Assembly: GCA_965644315.1 (NCBI GenBank)
Contig: CBFFRQ010000078.1
Location: forward strand, 1-64,000
DNA: 64,000 bases
DNA from: Caecitellus pseudoparvulus
Lineage: Eukaryota; Bigyra: Bicosoecida
Direction of reading: 5' to 3'
A program made the position numbers and the translations under genes. Shown here one piece after another: positions 9,001 through 17,327 of this stretch. Under the pieces are notes generated by a model. It did not search any database. It saw only the letters and a list, made by a program, of their open reading frames with translations, and was not told the DNA's origin. How positions within the stretch are numbered: position 1 is the stretch's first letter; every line of letters starts with the position of its first letter.

Positions 9001-11133
9001 ATGGCGTTGGTGGTAGCGAAGTTCATAGTTGCGTGGGCAGGCATCATCCTCGGCCGAAGCAACACCATCGCTGCGCTTGTACTTGGCGCCCTCACCCTGA
9101 CGGCGCTGGCTGTTTGGTGTGCACTGCAACCAGCAACCACTTTGCTGATGAAGCGCCTTCGGCCCGTGACAGTTTATGTGTATGGAAGTGCGGCAGTCAC
9201 TGCGTGGTTGCTGCTGCTATCCTGGGCTTCTGCCCCGAAGGTCGAGAACACTTTCAACAACGGTGCGCAGGAGCTGGAACTCAGCGCAGAAAGCACATCG
9301 GTTGATGAAGACAGCTTTGCGATCTCTGACAACGCCGATGAATACGCTGCGTCATCCCCCGGAGTCATTGCAGCGGCCGTCCTGTGGCTCATTGGTGCCG
9401 GAGCTGCGCTGGCAGTGGTCTTCTTGGAAGACCGCCGCCATTTCTCGCGCGTTCCGCTGTTCCGAGCCTGGGTGGAACTTGGCAAGTCTGTAAGCATGAA
9501 GGGCACATACGCCGCGCTCACAAAAGTCTTCGCGCCTGAGCAAGTTCCGCTGTCTGAACTCCAAGCTGCTGTGCAACAGCTGCGTGCTGGGATGTCGTTC
9601 GAGTACACATCCTCGGACTCAGAGTCGTCCGGTGAGCATGGTCTTCTTAGTGAAGTTGGCGATGAGCCTGATGCGATGCTTGGTTTCGGTGAGCGGGGTG
9701 CAATCGAGGCGTTTGGATTTGCAAGCGCTCCAGAGAGCAGCGACGACGAGAGTGTTCGCACCTATGATGAGACGGCGGATGACGTTGCTCAGGTTGTTGG
9801 CACAGCCGCAGCTCAAATTGGACACGGAGAAGTTCGAACGCATTCTGGGCGAATGAAGTTTGCCCGCTCTGAGAGCGCTGATGCCGCCGATGGTGAACCG
9901 ATTGGATTGAGTCAGTCTATTCAGCACGATTCAGAACAGAGTGCTGATGCCCAAGTCCTTTCGGTTGTACAAAGTGAAGAGCGTGGGGCCGCAGAAGCAG
10001 GCGCGACGGCACCGAAAGTGGAGGAGGACGGCATGGAAGACTTGGGCGCAGAGTTGTGGCGGGCAACCCAGCAAGCTTCTTCCTCCGATTCAGACTCGAG
10101 CTCTGGGTCCAGCTCGGGCACAAGCTCCGACTCAGATTCATCCAGCACGACCGCCAGCACTGAGCACAGGCATACTGCAGGGGGTGGTGCGTGGGCGCAG
10201 GGCGGCCGGCCAGGGTCGTCTGGCACGACTGCCAGCACTGAGCACGGGCATTCTGCAGGGGGTGGTGCGTGGGCGCAGGGCGGCCGGCCAGGGTCGTCTG
10301 GCACGACTGCCAGCACTGAGCACGGGCATTCTGCAGGGGGTGGTGCGTGGGCGCAGGGCGGCCGGCCAGGGTCGTCTGGCACGACTGCCAGCACTGAGCA
10401 CGGGCATACTGCAGGGGGTGGTGCGTGGGCGCAGGGCGGCCCATCGACACCTTCAGAACAGCACGAGCTGTCTGGGCATCAAGGCCGGGGAGCATTCAGC
10501 AGGCGTAACGGCCGTTGGGATGTCTTGGCGTCAAGGCGTGATGAAGACGCGGTAGCGGTGTCACAAGGCAACAAAGCAGCTATCGATGCATTCGATTGGG
10601 CAAGCGACGAAGGAAGCGTTGAGTCTGGTGGAGACCTTGTGGCCCACGTGACAGGTGAGGCAAAGCTTGATGTCGAGCAGCGCTTGTTCGCGGGCCTCGG
10701 TGGCTCCGACTCGAGCTCAGTGACAAGCGATGAAGACTTTGGCGCACGGCAGAGCCCTGCACTTGCTGCGATGGCTGCAAGTGTGTCTCCAGCACTTGCT
10801 GTGGGTGTCGCTCAGTCCCACACCGCGCATCAGGCGCATGCGCGTGAAGTGTCTTTGGCAGGACACGGGCTGCAAGGCACAGCCGGGGAGTCATCTCTTG
10901 GCTTCACAGGGCTTCATTCAGGGCGTCCCTCCACCGCCGAGGTTGTCCAGCCTTTGGCCCACCCCCAGCCTGAGACAAGCGTGACTTCGCAAACTTTTGC
11001 TGTGGCAGGTAAAGACCAAGCTGCGCTCGCTGCATCGAGCACACTAGCAGCTGGGCTTGCCGAGGAGCATATTTTTGGTTCTGAATTCTTTGGGGGCTCC
11101 GGGATCTCGTCAGACACGTCTGACGAGGACTAG
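1..11133 (+). CDS. Giant multi-domain surface protein, 5' end outside the window
   Basis: The open frame enters from the left edge, so the GTG at position 1 is not a start; 3710 residues are visible and the frame stops at TAG 11131-11133. Residues about 200-2100 are Ser/Thr/Ala/Val-rich beta-type sequence with many NxS/T sites. In it two module types alternate five times. Type A (AGDxVxF...VxH...) occurs near residues 225, 550, 931, 1321 and 1717; type B (VGxxVxxxVxLPLG) near 382, 716, 1103, 1507 and 1879. Next come EGF-like cysteines (about 2200-2320) and a TSP1-like segment (about 2334-2385, motif CLVGPWGNF). A polytopic region follows with about eight or more hydrophobic helices, the first near 2423-2447. 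The tail is Ser/Asp/Glu-rich, probably cytosolic, and contains four 26-residue repeats. This looks like a large adhesion or sensory receptor; the membrane part loosely resembles the TRP-like regions of protist giants. The exact family is not recognised. Confidence 0.8.
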   Translation: MSVSAESAGDLPPFQLVVSSTTTSGPSGSDRVSSITTPAVVYRVHAPNLAIDARSDNVTTFSNEVVVGSLVEVFSLKTFAEGTTSAANISVSWANANDAFFSFSSLLNASDALSTSMHGGDWSSTLATTSISPSVYGFVADLGTVINADVNDSVAEFVVLSATVRVTNVSGALRPGEAFQLAASFQSSEVCDGCLTAVTNLTVKEPVLSFGAFSPGALLGVSAGESYNVSVPLSNALGSADAFSVAIFDRGLASAQYDVSHVYADGVLVLDRSSEVSFDVLGTEWIAGNADGVADFSDAALLPHLSLGQSVLLTFTIQVNPLASSTDGFAVDLGAVVASYPSVQWAHNLTFDANTVVPATFGLPPLSPIINVDGVSNASEAAVGSEVQVVIPLQFPLGSLSEANLTIRLSPMLPSSLSMSKIIGGFHLQSVSGAAGVTLSGTLPGVSSVRALSTVNSTHGTAFLAFQNVTNDAALGGSISGDPLLLTFSAYVADTPSVSEGVAFGGFIEFVTPFMTVNSSLSQVTIREPQLSNVSLIVHNGASQIQYLNAGDSVAFTAEVRHAPASSWDCFGVQVVDSWLATSSAASTVPSSIPAAQRLLYQATSASWDAVASTLTAAGAGVLIESAVLPLASSHAELNFSIVIAPASEAAASAWPAQTLQLEYFSHPNTTRARRYTAIIDPAASVQELRMAAPAAQVSAEGSVHAGNGDGAPTIAPGTSAAWTLSLQLPLATIEGAEFSLDLVGADGFFDTLEAAALTFVPAAVPSAASPSSVAGLAPPSVDVVQVHLPTSAAAGVDGFVGSTADVVSFVTSGGVPPTASELHLNSTHALLGPAAWRIGNELAGLYSPVPAAAPATGGSGAPVVLNLTITATATTASQVARGVSSSGSVRFAGSSGTFPAFEMSLPPLTVVEPTVQAPSFSPLAVADVDAGDEVTFSTTIEHSPVSDSIAHTIELFDRSLVHGKVDYITLSGASVTSEVIHARAYDLRRVVVGGEVQYDAALGLDPYGLAASSVNSGLWGVISNITLGQTVPVSMTVRLWEGVAAATAVRPQFNVTWYSSPVKSAARAYWVPAAADPVIGVQAPAVAVQRSTDDSTVLDAEAAVGALVSWDIEVALPEGVSTGVVVAFNLSSLLPPGVSAAATNGPLLADVQVVSVQASPGGIGLIEVNATGCAGVALADQGVMSGPTFPALAAAATVSAAEQLAGHEIMVRIPMCSVQNKDDVNSISQAMQIRLQGHVDGRILPLTTSLNGATIAGAVRVLSDAVPEPSAPVNASAGVIAGANVVPSAANLTAAIPSTRVVEPRLEIVSVNNTESAGVAGDVIDTTIRVSHEASSESTAFHTRLLDTNLQAGAISDRLYQPLSLVSMGNELLSPVAALASASAFSSGNGELLPVGMSLSTSGAPELTTTDGQGDLVYSWKLLEGVVPQLTVAPELSVRFSTHKDPANIYARELGPVGLTPAQDAATHVQQGTLLQVLDVGTIVDPDDASASEGASIVGSPGAVPVVHGQALQTTVTLSVPLGTLPNVTAAIPLHPTPGAVANPSLVAVVASAVDPVTGNISNVSPLVQLRDCPPGVLLNDAAFGALGDLLPSAVSLAGSTAGMSLCTLVAVPAQDVTGRSIGPLAGAKSLNLTLVLKTTVAGTGAGVLPPLAEVGASPVSAGFAEAVSGSLAPAGSALSLTPGVAAGAASVSLVVAEPVQAQPVLISGANFTADAGDLVSFSVRVGHDPSGSTAASAYSVLLSDSLLTGNAYRLVGATVNGSDVLAVTKAQGPHAVVLLDVLHPWSSVNLTWTVELTGAVNASDLFVPALEMTWRSHPTSPDAKQFASSSFVSNSVWPALFSGQEALNISVPSVRVLNMTVHSTGIVSPENGTVYAAAGEQLDFAVSVVLPEGHTDGVLVNITSGFNSSVFFPSSPNISHEVRPGLHVLGLCDGSHHHSDLVSEVLSAPTGRWIAFRTCRLYNTDRDNAVEDVVVFGISGYAIEGGGDSALEVSVTGPTQESAAPGPGLIVAPVLALTLSENISTSAVSTLQEYAVTLVAEASTSQRSADARDVELSVVVVHGSTGSSGLPVPALNGAGISASEWSFEATEDVALDTMTSLLGGTREARDTLVSLAAGAGRTGRRLQGSTFDVVSVRVPLMVDADVLQSVFTYAVPERTPPGTIVQHLVALSWSGLPSQLAVIGAQPSVLQRLSGLEVLVTCDAWHSCSGNGACLPSNMTTGDRVGTVEVPLAGIALDGGKSYAISSQCVCKTGWTGSSCCFCDPNVPEEDTCNGQGSCAGYGASVWGIAQGGQCECRDAVSGPSMDPFCRGERCSDAPEACSTGKCAMDCLVGPWGNFTADVSNSSGLLSGNMTRRREILLPVAYGGAPCVEPLFETVPCTLPVCIERPAAAAAQEACDASATGFRISASLPLDVSAQQLASTISIILVMLLFLALVWVWMLRSGWLARFAVREWHVPALERIRSRALNMLQLYSGKQLPKKLHQVLDAMQSVKATAPDSDSEQDSDEEGASAVTPQAVQRSHAVKQSLSIETEKPDDSGVSHGSNDAEVRSNAVLGQNSSASYLPPQLWMNWRNVLIVCLLATDGIMSVAPLFMEQVPWLPYIPTKAVARLFSLSVVKYLPLYSLFYVSFALIILALALILPMHRQWREDEVRKLGKHSRSSPKKTAKVAPLAQPSSPQQQDQPVVGHTAELEDEKPGPFTIAPLSREAPEEPKQETPPALADEPQRKRGALAPLRPLGHKRPGAASAAHPPGGEPHAEVRFGAQTVLASPRKPNGKVDEVQREEPTSVSKAPDAQTQARTGDSQVSHAVSLTPVRRDEFGEPVLSAQQEHHVAYKTTWYHGSIPFLLYAAGTVLLMPMYVILLQPFTCGFPFGGYSEDAVGNCLPEPCWGNLHILMAVLSAVLLALLGHLLFVWLPHRMFHDRPLEEHRDMEGVLAYILARRAHSVSGSPLVPLDEGFDMKLVAFNPRKLTNERLVASLRRWVHNFEAHPMLPFFMALVVAKFIVAWAGIILGRSNTIAALVLGALTLTALAVWCALQPATTLLMKRLRPVTVYVYGSAAVTAWLLLLSWASAPKVENTFNNGAQELELSAESTSVDEDSFAISDNADEYAASSPGVIAAAVLWLIGAGAALAVVFLEDRRHFSRVPLFRAWVELGKSVSMKGTYAALTKVFAPEQVPLSELQAAVQQLRAGMSFEYTSSDSESSGEHGLLSEVGDEPDAMLGFGERGAIEAFGFASAPESSDDESVRTYDETADDVAQVVGTAAAQIGHGEVRTHSGRMKFARSESADAADGEPIGLSQSIQHDSEQSADAQVLSVVQSEERGAAEAGATAPKVEEDGMEDLGAELWRATQQASSSDSDSSSGSSSGTSSDSDSSSTTASTEHRHTAGGGAWAQGGRPGSSGTTASTEHGHSAGGGAWAQGGRPGSSGTTASTEHGHSAGGGAWAQGGRPGSSGTTASTEHGHTAGGGAWAQGGPSTPSEQHELSGHQGRGAFSRRNGRWDVLASRRDEDAVAVSQGNKAAIDAFDWASDEGSVESGGDLVAHVTGEAKLDVEQRLFAGLGGSDSSSVTSDEDFGARQSPALAAMAASVSPALAVGVAQSHTAHQAHAREVSLAGHGLQGTAGESSLGFTGLHSGRPSTAEVVQPLAHPQPETSVTSQTFAVAGKDQAALAASSTLAAGLAEEHIFGSEFFGGSGISSDTSDED
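10144..10440 (+). repeat. Four tandem copies of a 78-bp coding repeat
   Basis: Nearly identical 78-bp units encode a 26-residue motif rich in Gly, Ser and Thr with TEHGH and GGGAWAQGG cores. The period is in frame and falls in the predicted cytosolic tail of the giant protein. Variation between units is limited to a few substitutions such as HGHS/HGHT, which suggests recent slippage or unequal exchange. Confidence 0.9.
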
Positions 11134-11273
11134 TCACCCCCTACAGCACCCTACATTTCCATGCCAGTGTGGCGTGTGAGGCTCAGCAGGTGAATTGGCG
11201 AGCCAGGTGCAATTCATTCGTGACGTGACAAAATGAGCAGCTTATTCTCGTTCAGTCTTGAATGCCCCAACAG

Positions 11274-14200
11274 CTAAACCAGCCCCGAGGCACGTTGAGC
11301 TTCCAGCTTCTTGTGCTCTTCCAATGCGTTGGCGCTGGTGGACTTGACCGAGAAGCCTGCGGATTGAGCCGTCACCAGCATGCGAGTGGCGATGGACATG
11401 GCTTGAAGCTCCTGGAAGAGGAGCTTGCAGGCGTACGGCAGCGCGACCTGGGAAAGCATGGCACTTCCGCACGCCCGGCACTCGTAACGGTCACTGTCCA
11501 GGTTCGCCATTGCCATGAGGCCACATTGGTTGCACACATGCACGCGGTAGGGATCAGAGTTGAGCATCATGCGCTCGAAGAGGACAGAGGCAGTGCCGTG
11601 GGCAATAATGCAGTCCCGCTCCATCTCCCCGAAACGCATGCCGCCACCTTGCGCGCGCCCTTCCACTGGCTGACGGGTGAGCATCGCACGCGGGCCACGG
11701 GCCCTGGCTTGAATCTTGTCATCCACCATGTGCTTGAGGCGCTGGTAGTACACAGGCCCGATGAAAATTTGAGCCGCTAGCTGGCGACCCGTGTGACCAC
11801 AGAACAAGACCTCGTTGCCAAACCGGTGCATGCCCGCCATGTGCAGGTCTTGCACCAGCCCAACGAAGTCAAAGTTTTGCTGGAAGGGGGTAGCGTCCCC
11901 TTCGAGACCCCTGCTCAAGCCGATCTTGCCAAGCAAGCACTCAATGAGCTGGCCGATGGTCATTCGAGAGGGGATGGCGTGTGGGTTCATGACAATGTCT
12001 GGCGTGATGCCATCTTTTGTGAAGGGCATGTCCTCCTGCGCGATGAGCATGCCAAGTGTACCCTTTTGGCCATGGCGAGAGGCGAACTTGTCCCCAATTT
12101 GCGGGATGCGAACATTGCGCAAGCGCGTCTGCACAAAGCGGTTGCCTTTGCTGTCACTCGTCAACACCACCTTGTCCACAACACCAGCATCGTTGTTGCC
12201 AGCTGCAGTGCTCGCGTCCTTCTTGCTCTGCACACGGGCCTGCATGCCATACACATCAGTCTCAGGCAGCACAGCAGTCTTCCCGATGATGATGTCACCG
12301 CCCGAATACGCTGTGCCTGGGCGCACCAGACCATCAGAGTCCAGCTTTTCGTAGTCGGCGTGCTTCATTCCACGGGTGGTCTCATGGGTCGGCTTCTCAA
12401 AGGTCTCTTGATTCCCACTGCCGGCACCTCCCTGCTCGGTGTCCACGTACGACTTGAAGTACACTGAGCGGAAGAGACCTCGGTCCACGCTGGCACGGTT
12501 CATGAGGAGCGAGTCTTCTTGGTTGTACCCGGTGAAGCAGGTGACAGCGACGATGACATTCACCCCCGCGGGGAGCTCACGGTACTTGAGGTACTCCATG
12601 GCTTGGGTGGCCACGAGGGGCTTCTGTGGGTAGTACAGCACGTGGGCCATGGTGTCCATGCGCAGAATGTAGTTGGAAGCGTACACGCCCATCGCTTGCT
12701 TGCCCATGGCCGACTGGTACGTGTTGCGTGGGGACTGGTTGTGGTCGGGGAATGGGATGATGCTGGCGCAGATGCCAAGAATCATGCTGGGGTGGATCTC
12801 ACAGTGTGTGTACGTGTCAGCGTAAGCACGCTCTGCAGCCAACTTGTCAGAGCTCATGGCAATGAGCGTGCCTTCCTCTTCCAGCGTGTCCACGTACTCA
12901 ATGACGCCCTGGTTCATGAGCCAGGTGAAGCGTGCTTTGGAGTCGGCGGGGCCGCCACCATGGCCGCCCTCCCGTGTCTCCTCCTCCCAGTCCAGCACCT
13001 GCTCCACCTGCTCTCGGGTGATGGCGAGGGTCTGCTTCCGGACGGGGCGCCCATGCTCATCTGCCGTCTCGGCCGTGTCCACGACGTACAGCGGGCGCAT
13101 GATGCGCCCCGCATCGGTCCACACATGCAGCTCCTGCTCTGCGACCTCCCGCATGACGGACACCTCTGAGGTGATCTCGCCCGACCGCCGGTGGCGACGA
13201 ATGGTGGCCATGATGTCGTCGGGGTCCTGCACCAAGCCCACCCAGTTGCCGTTCACGAAGACCTTGGTGTATGAAGACACGCTGGAGGGCGTCGCGTCCT
13301 CCAGCGCGTGCAAGCCCCAGTCCCCCAGCATGTGCAGGATGGGCTCCGCGTCTGACCCGACACTGACGTGGGACATGAGAGAGAGGTTCTTCACCAGCCC
13401 CACCTGCCCGCCCTCTGGCGTCTCGCAGGGGCACACCATGCCCCAGTGGGTGTTGTGCAGCTGCCGAGGGCGTGCCTGCTTGCCCTCCTTGCCCAGCGGC
13501 GTGTTCATGCGCCGGAGGTGGGACAGGGAGGACACGAAGGTGAGGCGGTTCAGCACCTGAGACACGCCGGTCTTGCTGGGGGGTCCTCGCCCCGTGCCCC
13601 AGTTGCCGGTGGACAGCGCGTACCGCAGGTCCTTCGTGATGGTGTTGTGCTTGATGGAGGCGGGGATGTTGATGCCGCGGCCCTTGTCCATGCTCTTCTG
13701 CAGCATGCCCCGCATCTCCTTGGACAGCTTGTGGAAGATGGAGCGGAAGAGTCCCCCCAGCAGCGCGCCGGCCATGTCCACGCGCTTGTTGCCGAAGTGG
13801 TCGCGGTCGTCCGCTGCCGCCCGCCCCAGGTGGCAGTTCAGCAGGCGGTACGCGACATACCCCAGGAAGAAGCCCTTGCGTGTGCGGGCGGCCGTGGTGG
13901 CCTCCATGCCCACGTGCGGCAGCAGCTCCTTCTGTAGCAGCTCCGACGCGTACCTGATGCGGTCAGCCTTGGAACTGCCGTGCACGCCGGCTCGTGAGGC
14001 GAGGTAGTTGCGCGCCTGTGCGGCGGTTTCGCACGCCTGGGCCTCCGCGATGGAAGGTCGCAGCGCCTCCAACATTTCCGAGTCGCTGAAGTCGTAGACG
14101 ATGTGCGAGAGGATCTGGCGGTCGCTCGCGAAGCCCAGGGCCCGGAAGACGATCATGAGGGGGACATCCTGCATGACATAGGGCAGCTTGGCGCCGATCT

Positions 14201-15032
14201 GTCCGCCGTCCGTGCCGTCGTCACGGGAGCTCGTGCGGTACAGTGCGAGGTCCAGGGAGGACAGAGGGCGGTTGCTGCCGAAGACCTGGGAGCGAATCTC
14301 CGCCTTCCATGCGACCTTGCTGGTCGCCGGCGCCTCGAAGCAGTACACACGGTTGAAGGCCTGCCGTTCCAGGGCGATCATGACCTTCTCTGAGCCGTTG
14401 ATGACGAAGTAGCCGCCCATGTCGAACTTGCACTCGCCCTTGTCGGTGCGCTCGTCGTCAGACAGCTTCTTGAGGCGGCAGTAGTCGCTGTGCAGCATGA
14501 TGGGCACGTTGCCGAACCAGTGCGTCTGCGTGGACGTGTGTGTGGGCGCCTTGGTGAGAGGGTCCACCTCCACACGCTCCACGTCGATGTGCAGCTGGGA
14601 CCAGTACGTCAGGCGGCGGATGCGGCAGTCCATGGGGTACAGGCTGGTGGGCTCGCTGTCCAGGCTCTCCTGGTCCTTTTCGTTGTGGCAAGGCAGCCCC
14701 ATCTTCACCTGCCCGAAGGTGATGTGCTGCTCTGCCGCTGCTGACGCCGCCTGTGTGCCGTAGCCGGGGGAGGGGCGCACGACCAGTGTGGGCGTGTCGT
14801 CCACGATCTGGGGGATGGTGTCGGAGATGAACTGGTCGAAGGAGTCCAGCTGCTGCCGCACGAGCCCCTTCTCTTCGAAAAAGGAGCGGATGATGTTCCA
14901 GTGGAATGGCTCCTCCGACTCGTCCTCGCTGTCCAAGTACGACTCCTCGTCATCACCCGGCATGTCCGCCGTCAAGCCCTGCGCATGGCCCTCTGCATAG
15001 TACGGCTCAGCGGCACCACCTTCGTCCACCAT
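11274..15032 (-). CDS. RPB2: DNA-directed RNA polymerase II subunit RPB2
   Basis: Second-largest subunit of RNA polymerase II, which contributes to the active site and binds the DNA-RNA hybrid. The open frame extends upstream to 15203. I chose the ATG at 15030-15032 because it opens an acidic N-terminus (MVDEGGAAEPYYAE) like other RPB2s, giving 1252 residues against about 1170-1220 usually. The N-terminal block EKGLVRQQLDSFDQFI is diagnostic of the Pol II paralogue. Hybrid-binding motifs GYNQEDSLLMNRASVDRG and GDKFASRHGQKGTLG are intact. The C-terminal zinc cluster is Cys1167, Cys1170, Cys1185 and Cys1188, followed by LPYACKLLFQELQAM. A short extra tail of about 30 residues follows the clamp. 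No intron was detected. The gene is convergent with the giant gene (140-bp gap) and lies downstream of RPT4 on the same strand. Confidence 0.97.
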   Translation of the reverse strand: MVDEGGAAEPYYAEGHAQGLTADMPGDDEESYLDSEDESEEPFHWNIIRSFFEEKGLVRQQLDSFDQFISDTIPQIVDDTPTLVVRPSPGYGTQAASAAAEQHITFGQVKMGLPCHNEKDQESLDSEPTSLYPMDCRIRRLTYWSQLHIDVERVEVDPLTKAPTHTSTQTHWFGNVPIMLHSDYCRLKKLSDDERTDKGECKFDMGGYFVINGSEKVMIALERQAFNRVYCFEAPATSKVAWKAEIRSQVFGSNRPLSSLDLALYRTSSRDDGTDGGQIGAKLPYVMQDVPLMIVFRALGFASDRQILSHIVYDFSDSEMLEALRPSIAEAQACETAAQARNYLASRAGVHGSSKADRIRYASELLQKELLPHVGMEATTAARTRKGFFLGYVAYRLLNCHLGRAAADDRDHFGNKRVDMAGALLGGLFRSIFHKLSKEMRGMLQKSMDKGRGINIPASIKHNTITKDLRYALSTGNWGTGRGPPSKTGVSQVLNRLTFVSSLSHLRRMNTPLGKEGKQARPRQLHNTHWGMVCPCETPEGGQVGLVKNLSLMSHVSVGSDAEPILHMLGDWGLHALEDATPSSVSSYTKVFVNGNWVGLVQDPDDIMATIRRHRRSGEITSEVSVMREVAEQELHVWTDAGRIMRPLYVVDTAETADEHGRPVRKQTLAITREQVEQVLDWEEETREGGHGGGPADSKARFTWLMNQGVIEYVDTLEEEGTLIAMSSDKLAAERAYADTYTHCEIHPSMILGICASIIPFPDHNQSPRNTYQSAMGKQAMGVYASNYILRMDTMAHVLYYPQKPLVATQAMEYLKYRELPAGVNVIVAVTCFTGYNQEDSLLMNRASVDRGLFRSVYFKSYVDTEQGGAGSGNQETFEKPTHETTRGMKHADYEKLDSDGLVRPGTAYSGGDIIIGKTAVLPETDVYGMQARVQSKKDASTAAGNNDAGVVDKVVLTSDSKGNRFVQTRLRNVRIPQIGDKFASRHGQKGTLGMLIAQEDMPFTKDGITPDIVMNPHAIPSRMTIGQLIECLLGKIGLSRGLEGDATPFQQNFDFVGLVQDLHMAGMHRFGNEVLFCGHTGRQLAAQIFIGPVYYQRLKHMVDDKIQARARGPRAMLTRQPVEGRAQGGGMRFGEMERDCIIAHGTASVLFERMMLNSDPYRVHVCNQCGLMAMANLDSDRYECRACGSAMLSQVALPYACKLLFQELQAMSIATRMLVTAQSAGFSVKSTSANALEEHKKLEAQRASGLV

Positions 15033-15583
15033 GCTGGGCCTGCAAAGTGCGCCTGGCAATCGTGAGGGAGCTGCTGCAAAGGTGGGTGTGCTGGCGAGCT
15101 CTTGCTCCGGGCTGGCACCGGCATGGAGCGACGCGGCCCGTGACAGGCAGTCCCCCAAATGCAGGACAGGGCACAAAGCATGATTTACGTGTTGTGTTTT
15201 CACTGCTTGGCAGTCGCACAGGCGGCCTTAGCGCGTGGCGTGGGGAGCGCTACCCGCCGAGTGCGGAAATGGCATGACCGTGTCCGTGCAGCAGCACACG
15301 GCACTGAGCACACTTGCAGCATATCGCGACGAGATGGTGCAGTGGCGGAAACACACGGAGTGCACAATTCTCAGGAGGGCGGGGTGCGGAAACTCACGGT
15401 TGACGTGCCGCTGTGCGGCGATGCCAGACAGTACCAGCGAGCCTGGCCTGCTCCAGCAAGCGCAGTCACTGGCTCCCTCGCACGCGGCCTGTCCAGAGGG
15501 GGGAGGGCACAGTGGCAAGCAGCTCAGCGAGGGCCGCAACGAAGGGGGGGATGGGTGTATTTTGGCCCCGGCGCGGCGCCGCC
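15033..15583. promoter_or_regulatory. 551-bp intergenic region: RPB2 upstream, RPT4 downstream
   Basis: It holds the presumed promoter and 5' leader of RPB2 and the 3' flank of RPT4, both on the minus strand. I see no TATA-like element, tRNA or convincing reading frame. The in-frame extension of RPB2 through 15203 lacks conservation and is treated as leader. Confidence 0.4.
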
Positions 15584-16969
15584 CTACACCTTGCTGTAGT
15601 CCAGCTTGCTCTCCAGCTTCTTGGTCTCCGCGATCTTGCGCGCTGCCCGCATGAAGTCCTCCTCCACGCAGAAGTCCCTCTCGTCGCGGATGGCGAAGAG
15701 GCCCGCCTCCGTGCAGATGTTGCGGATGTCGGCGCCGTTGAAGCCGTCCGCCAGCTTCACCACCGCCTCGTAGTCCACGTCGCCCTCCTTAGCGATCTTG
15801 CTGGCATGGATCTTCAAGATGTCCATGCGCCCCGCCTCGCTGGGCAGGGGGATTTCGATCTTGCGGTCCAGGCGCCCCGGCCGCAGCAGGGCGCTGTCCA
15901 GGATGTCTGGCCGGTTGGTGGCCATGACCACCTTCACCTGCCCCAGGCTCTCGAAGCCGTCCAGCTGGTTCAGCAGCTCCATCAGCGTGCGCTGCACTTC
16001 ACGGTCCGAGCCCGTGCCTTCGTTGGAGCGCTTGGAGCCGATGGCGTCCACTTCGTCCATGAAGATGACGCAGGGCTGGTGGTCCTTGGCGTACCCGAAC
16101 ATCTCCCGGATCACCCGGGCGCTCTCACCGATGTACTTGTCCACGATGGCTGACGCGACGACCTTGAGGAACGTCGCCTTCAGGTTGCACGCCAGGGCCC
16201 GTGCCAGGAGGGTCTTGCCCGTGCCGGGGGGGCCGTACAGCAGCACGCCCTTGGGGGGCTTGATGCCCACACGCTTGAACAGCTGGGGGTTGGTGAGGGG
16301 CAGCTCGATGACCTCGCGCAGCTCACGGATCTGGTCGTTCAGGCCGCCCACGGAGCGGAAGTCCACCTTGCCTGGGTCCTCGTGCAGCATGTTGAAGACG
16401 GTGGGGTCCACTTGCCGCGGCAGGGGGCGCATGATGGTCATGGTGGTCATGTCCATGGCAATGCGCACGCCACTCTTGAGCTTGGCCTTGTCCAGCTTCT
16501 GGCGGCAGCCCACCACCCACCGCGGGCCGTTGGCTGCCTTGATGATGAAGCGCTCCTCGTCAATTTGCTTCAACACCTCCCCGATGGTCTGCCCCACCGA
16601 CTGCAGCGCCTTCAAGTCGTCCTCCGTCTTGTCTACCTCCTGCCGTTTCGCACGCAGCGCCAGACGCATGGTGCGCACCCTGTGCAGGGGGCCAAGCACG
16701 AGCAGCACCATGTGAGGACCTGCTAGGTATTTCCCCATTGCACAGCTGGCTCCAGGTGCACGCCGCCGCTCCCGCACCGCTGGCCAAGCGAGGTCAGTAG
16801 TCAAGCACACAGCGCAACGCCGCCACGCCGACAAGGAGACAGCCATGGCGGGGCAGGGCACCGACACAGCGTCCGGGGAAACTCACTCTGACTCCAGATC
16901 TGTGTGGGCAATCATCACTTCCCGGTACTGCTTGATGATCGCCGCGCGATCGCCGGAAGCTGCAGCCAT
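15584..16969 (-). CDS. RPT4: 26S proteasome regulatory ATPase RPT4 (PSMC6), two exons
   Basis: AAA+ ATPase of the proteasome 19S base, which unfolds ubiquitinated substrates. Exon 1 is 16887-16969 (starts [19 protein letters not shown]). The intron is 16680-16886 (207 bp, GTGAGT...CACAG), and exon 2 is 15584-16679. The junction is in phase, with GA+G making a Glu codon. The spliced product is 392 residues, against 389 for human PSMC6. The RPT4 coiled coil is followed by the paralogue-diagnostic [19 protein letters not shown]. Walker A GPPGTGKT is at 177-184, the Walker B acidic pair at about 236-237, and ATNRPD and RPGRLDRK are present. The C-terminus is [10 protein letters not shown], like RPT4 and unlike the HbYX-bearing RPTs. 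Without splicing, a false N-terminus would be read from the intron. The gene is divergent from Tudor-SN. Confidence 0.97.
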
Positions 16970-17327
16970 GGTGCCGCTGGCTCTGCCGTGCGTGCACTGG
17001 CGTTTCACGTGGCCGGCAGTGCAGCGCCTCGAAGCGCACAAGCTGCAGGGGGCGCGCCTTGCCTGGCACCGCGGGCCTCAAGCACTGTACGTCTGCTGTG
17101 CTGTGAGGGCGAGGCCTGTGGTGTTTGGGGTTTTGCTTGTCAGTTGCGTACGCACGCGGCAGCAGTGAGGGCCGCTCCGCAGTGTGCGTGCGACGTCACT
17201 TTCCACCCCGCCACTGCACACCCACCCGTCTGCCAGGTACTCCCCCGGCCTGTGCACTCCACGCAGCACCCACGTGCCGCACACGCACGGCAGGCGCCCC
17301 CCCCCTCCCCGGGCAGAACCCTGCACC
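16970..17327. promoter_or_regulatory. Bidirectional promoter region between RPT4 and Tudor-SN
   Basis: 358 bp separate the two start codons, so both promoters and 5' leaders must lie here unless non-coding first exons extend further. It is GC-rich with a C-tract just before the Tudor-SN start. I see no TATA box and no RNA gene. Confidence 0.5.

Noticed and set aside
15033-15203. 57-residue N-terminal extension of RPB2
   Set aside because: No similarity to RPB2 N-termini; the ATG at 15032 starts a normal acidic RPB2 N-terminus.
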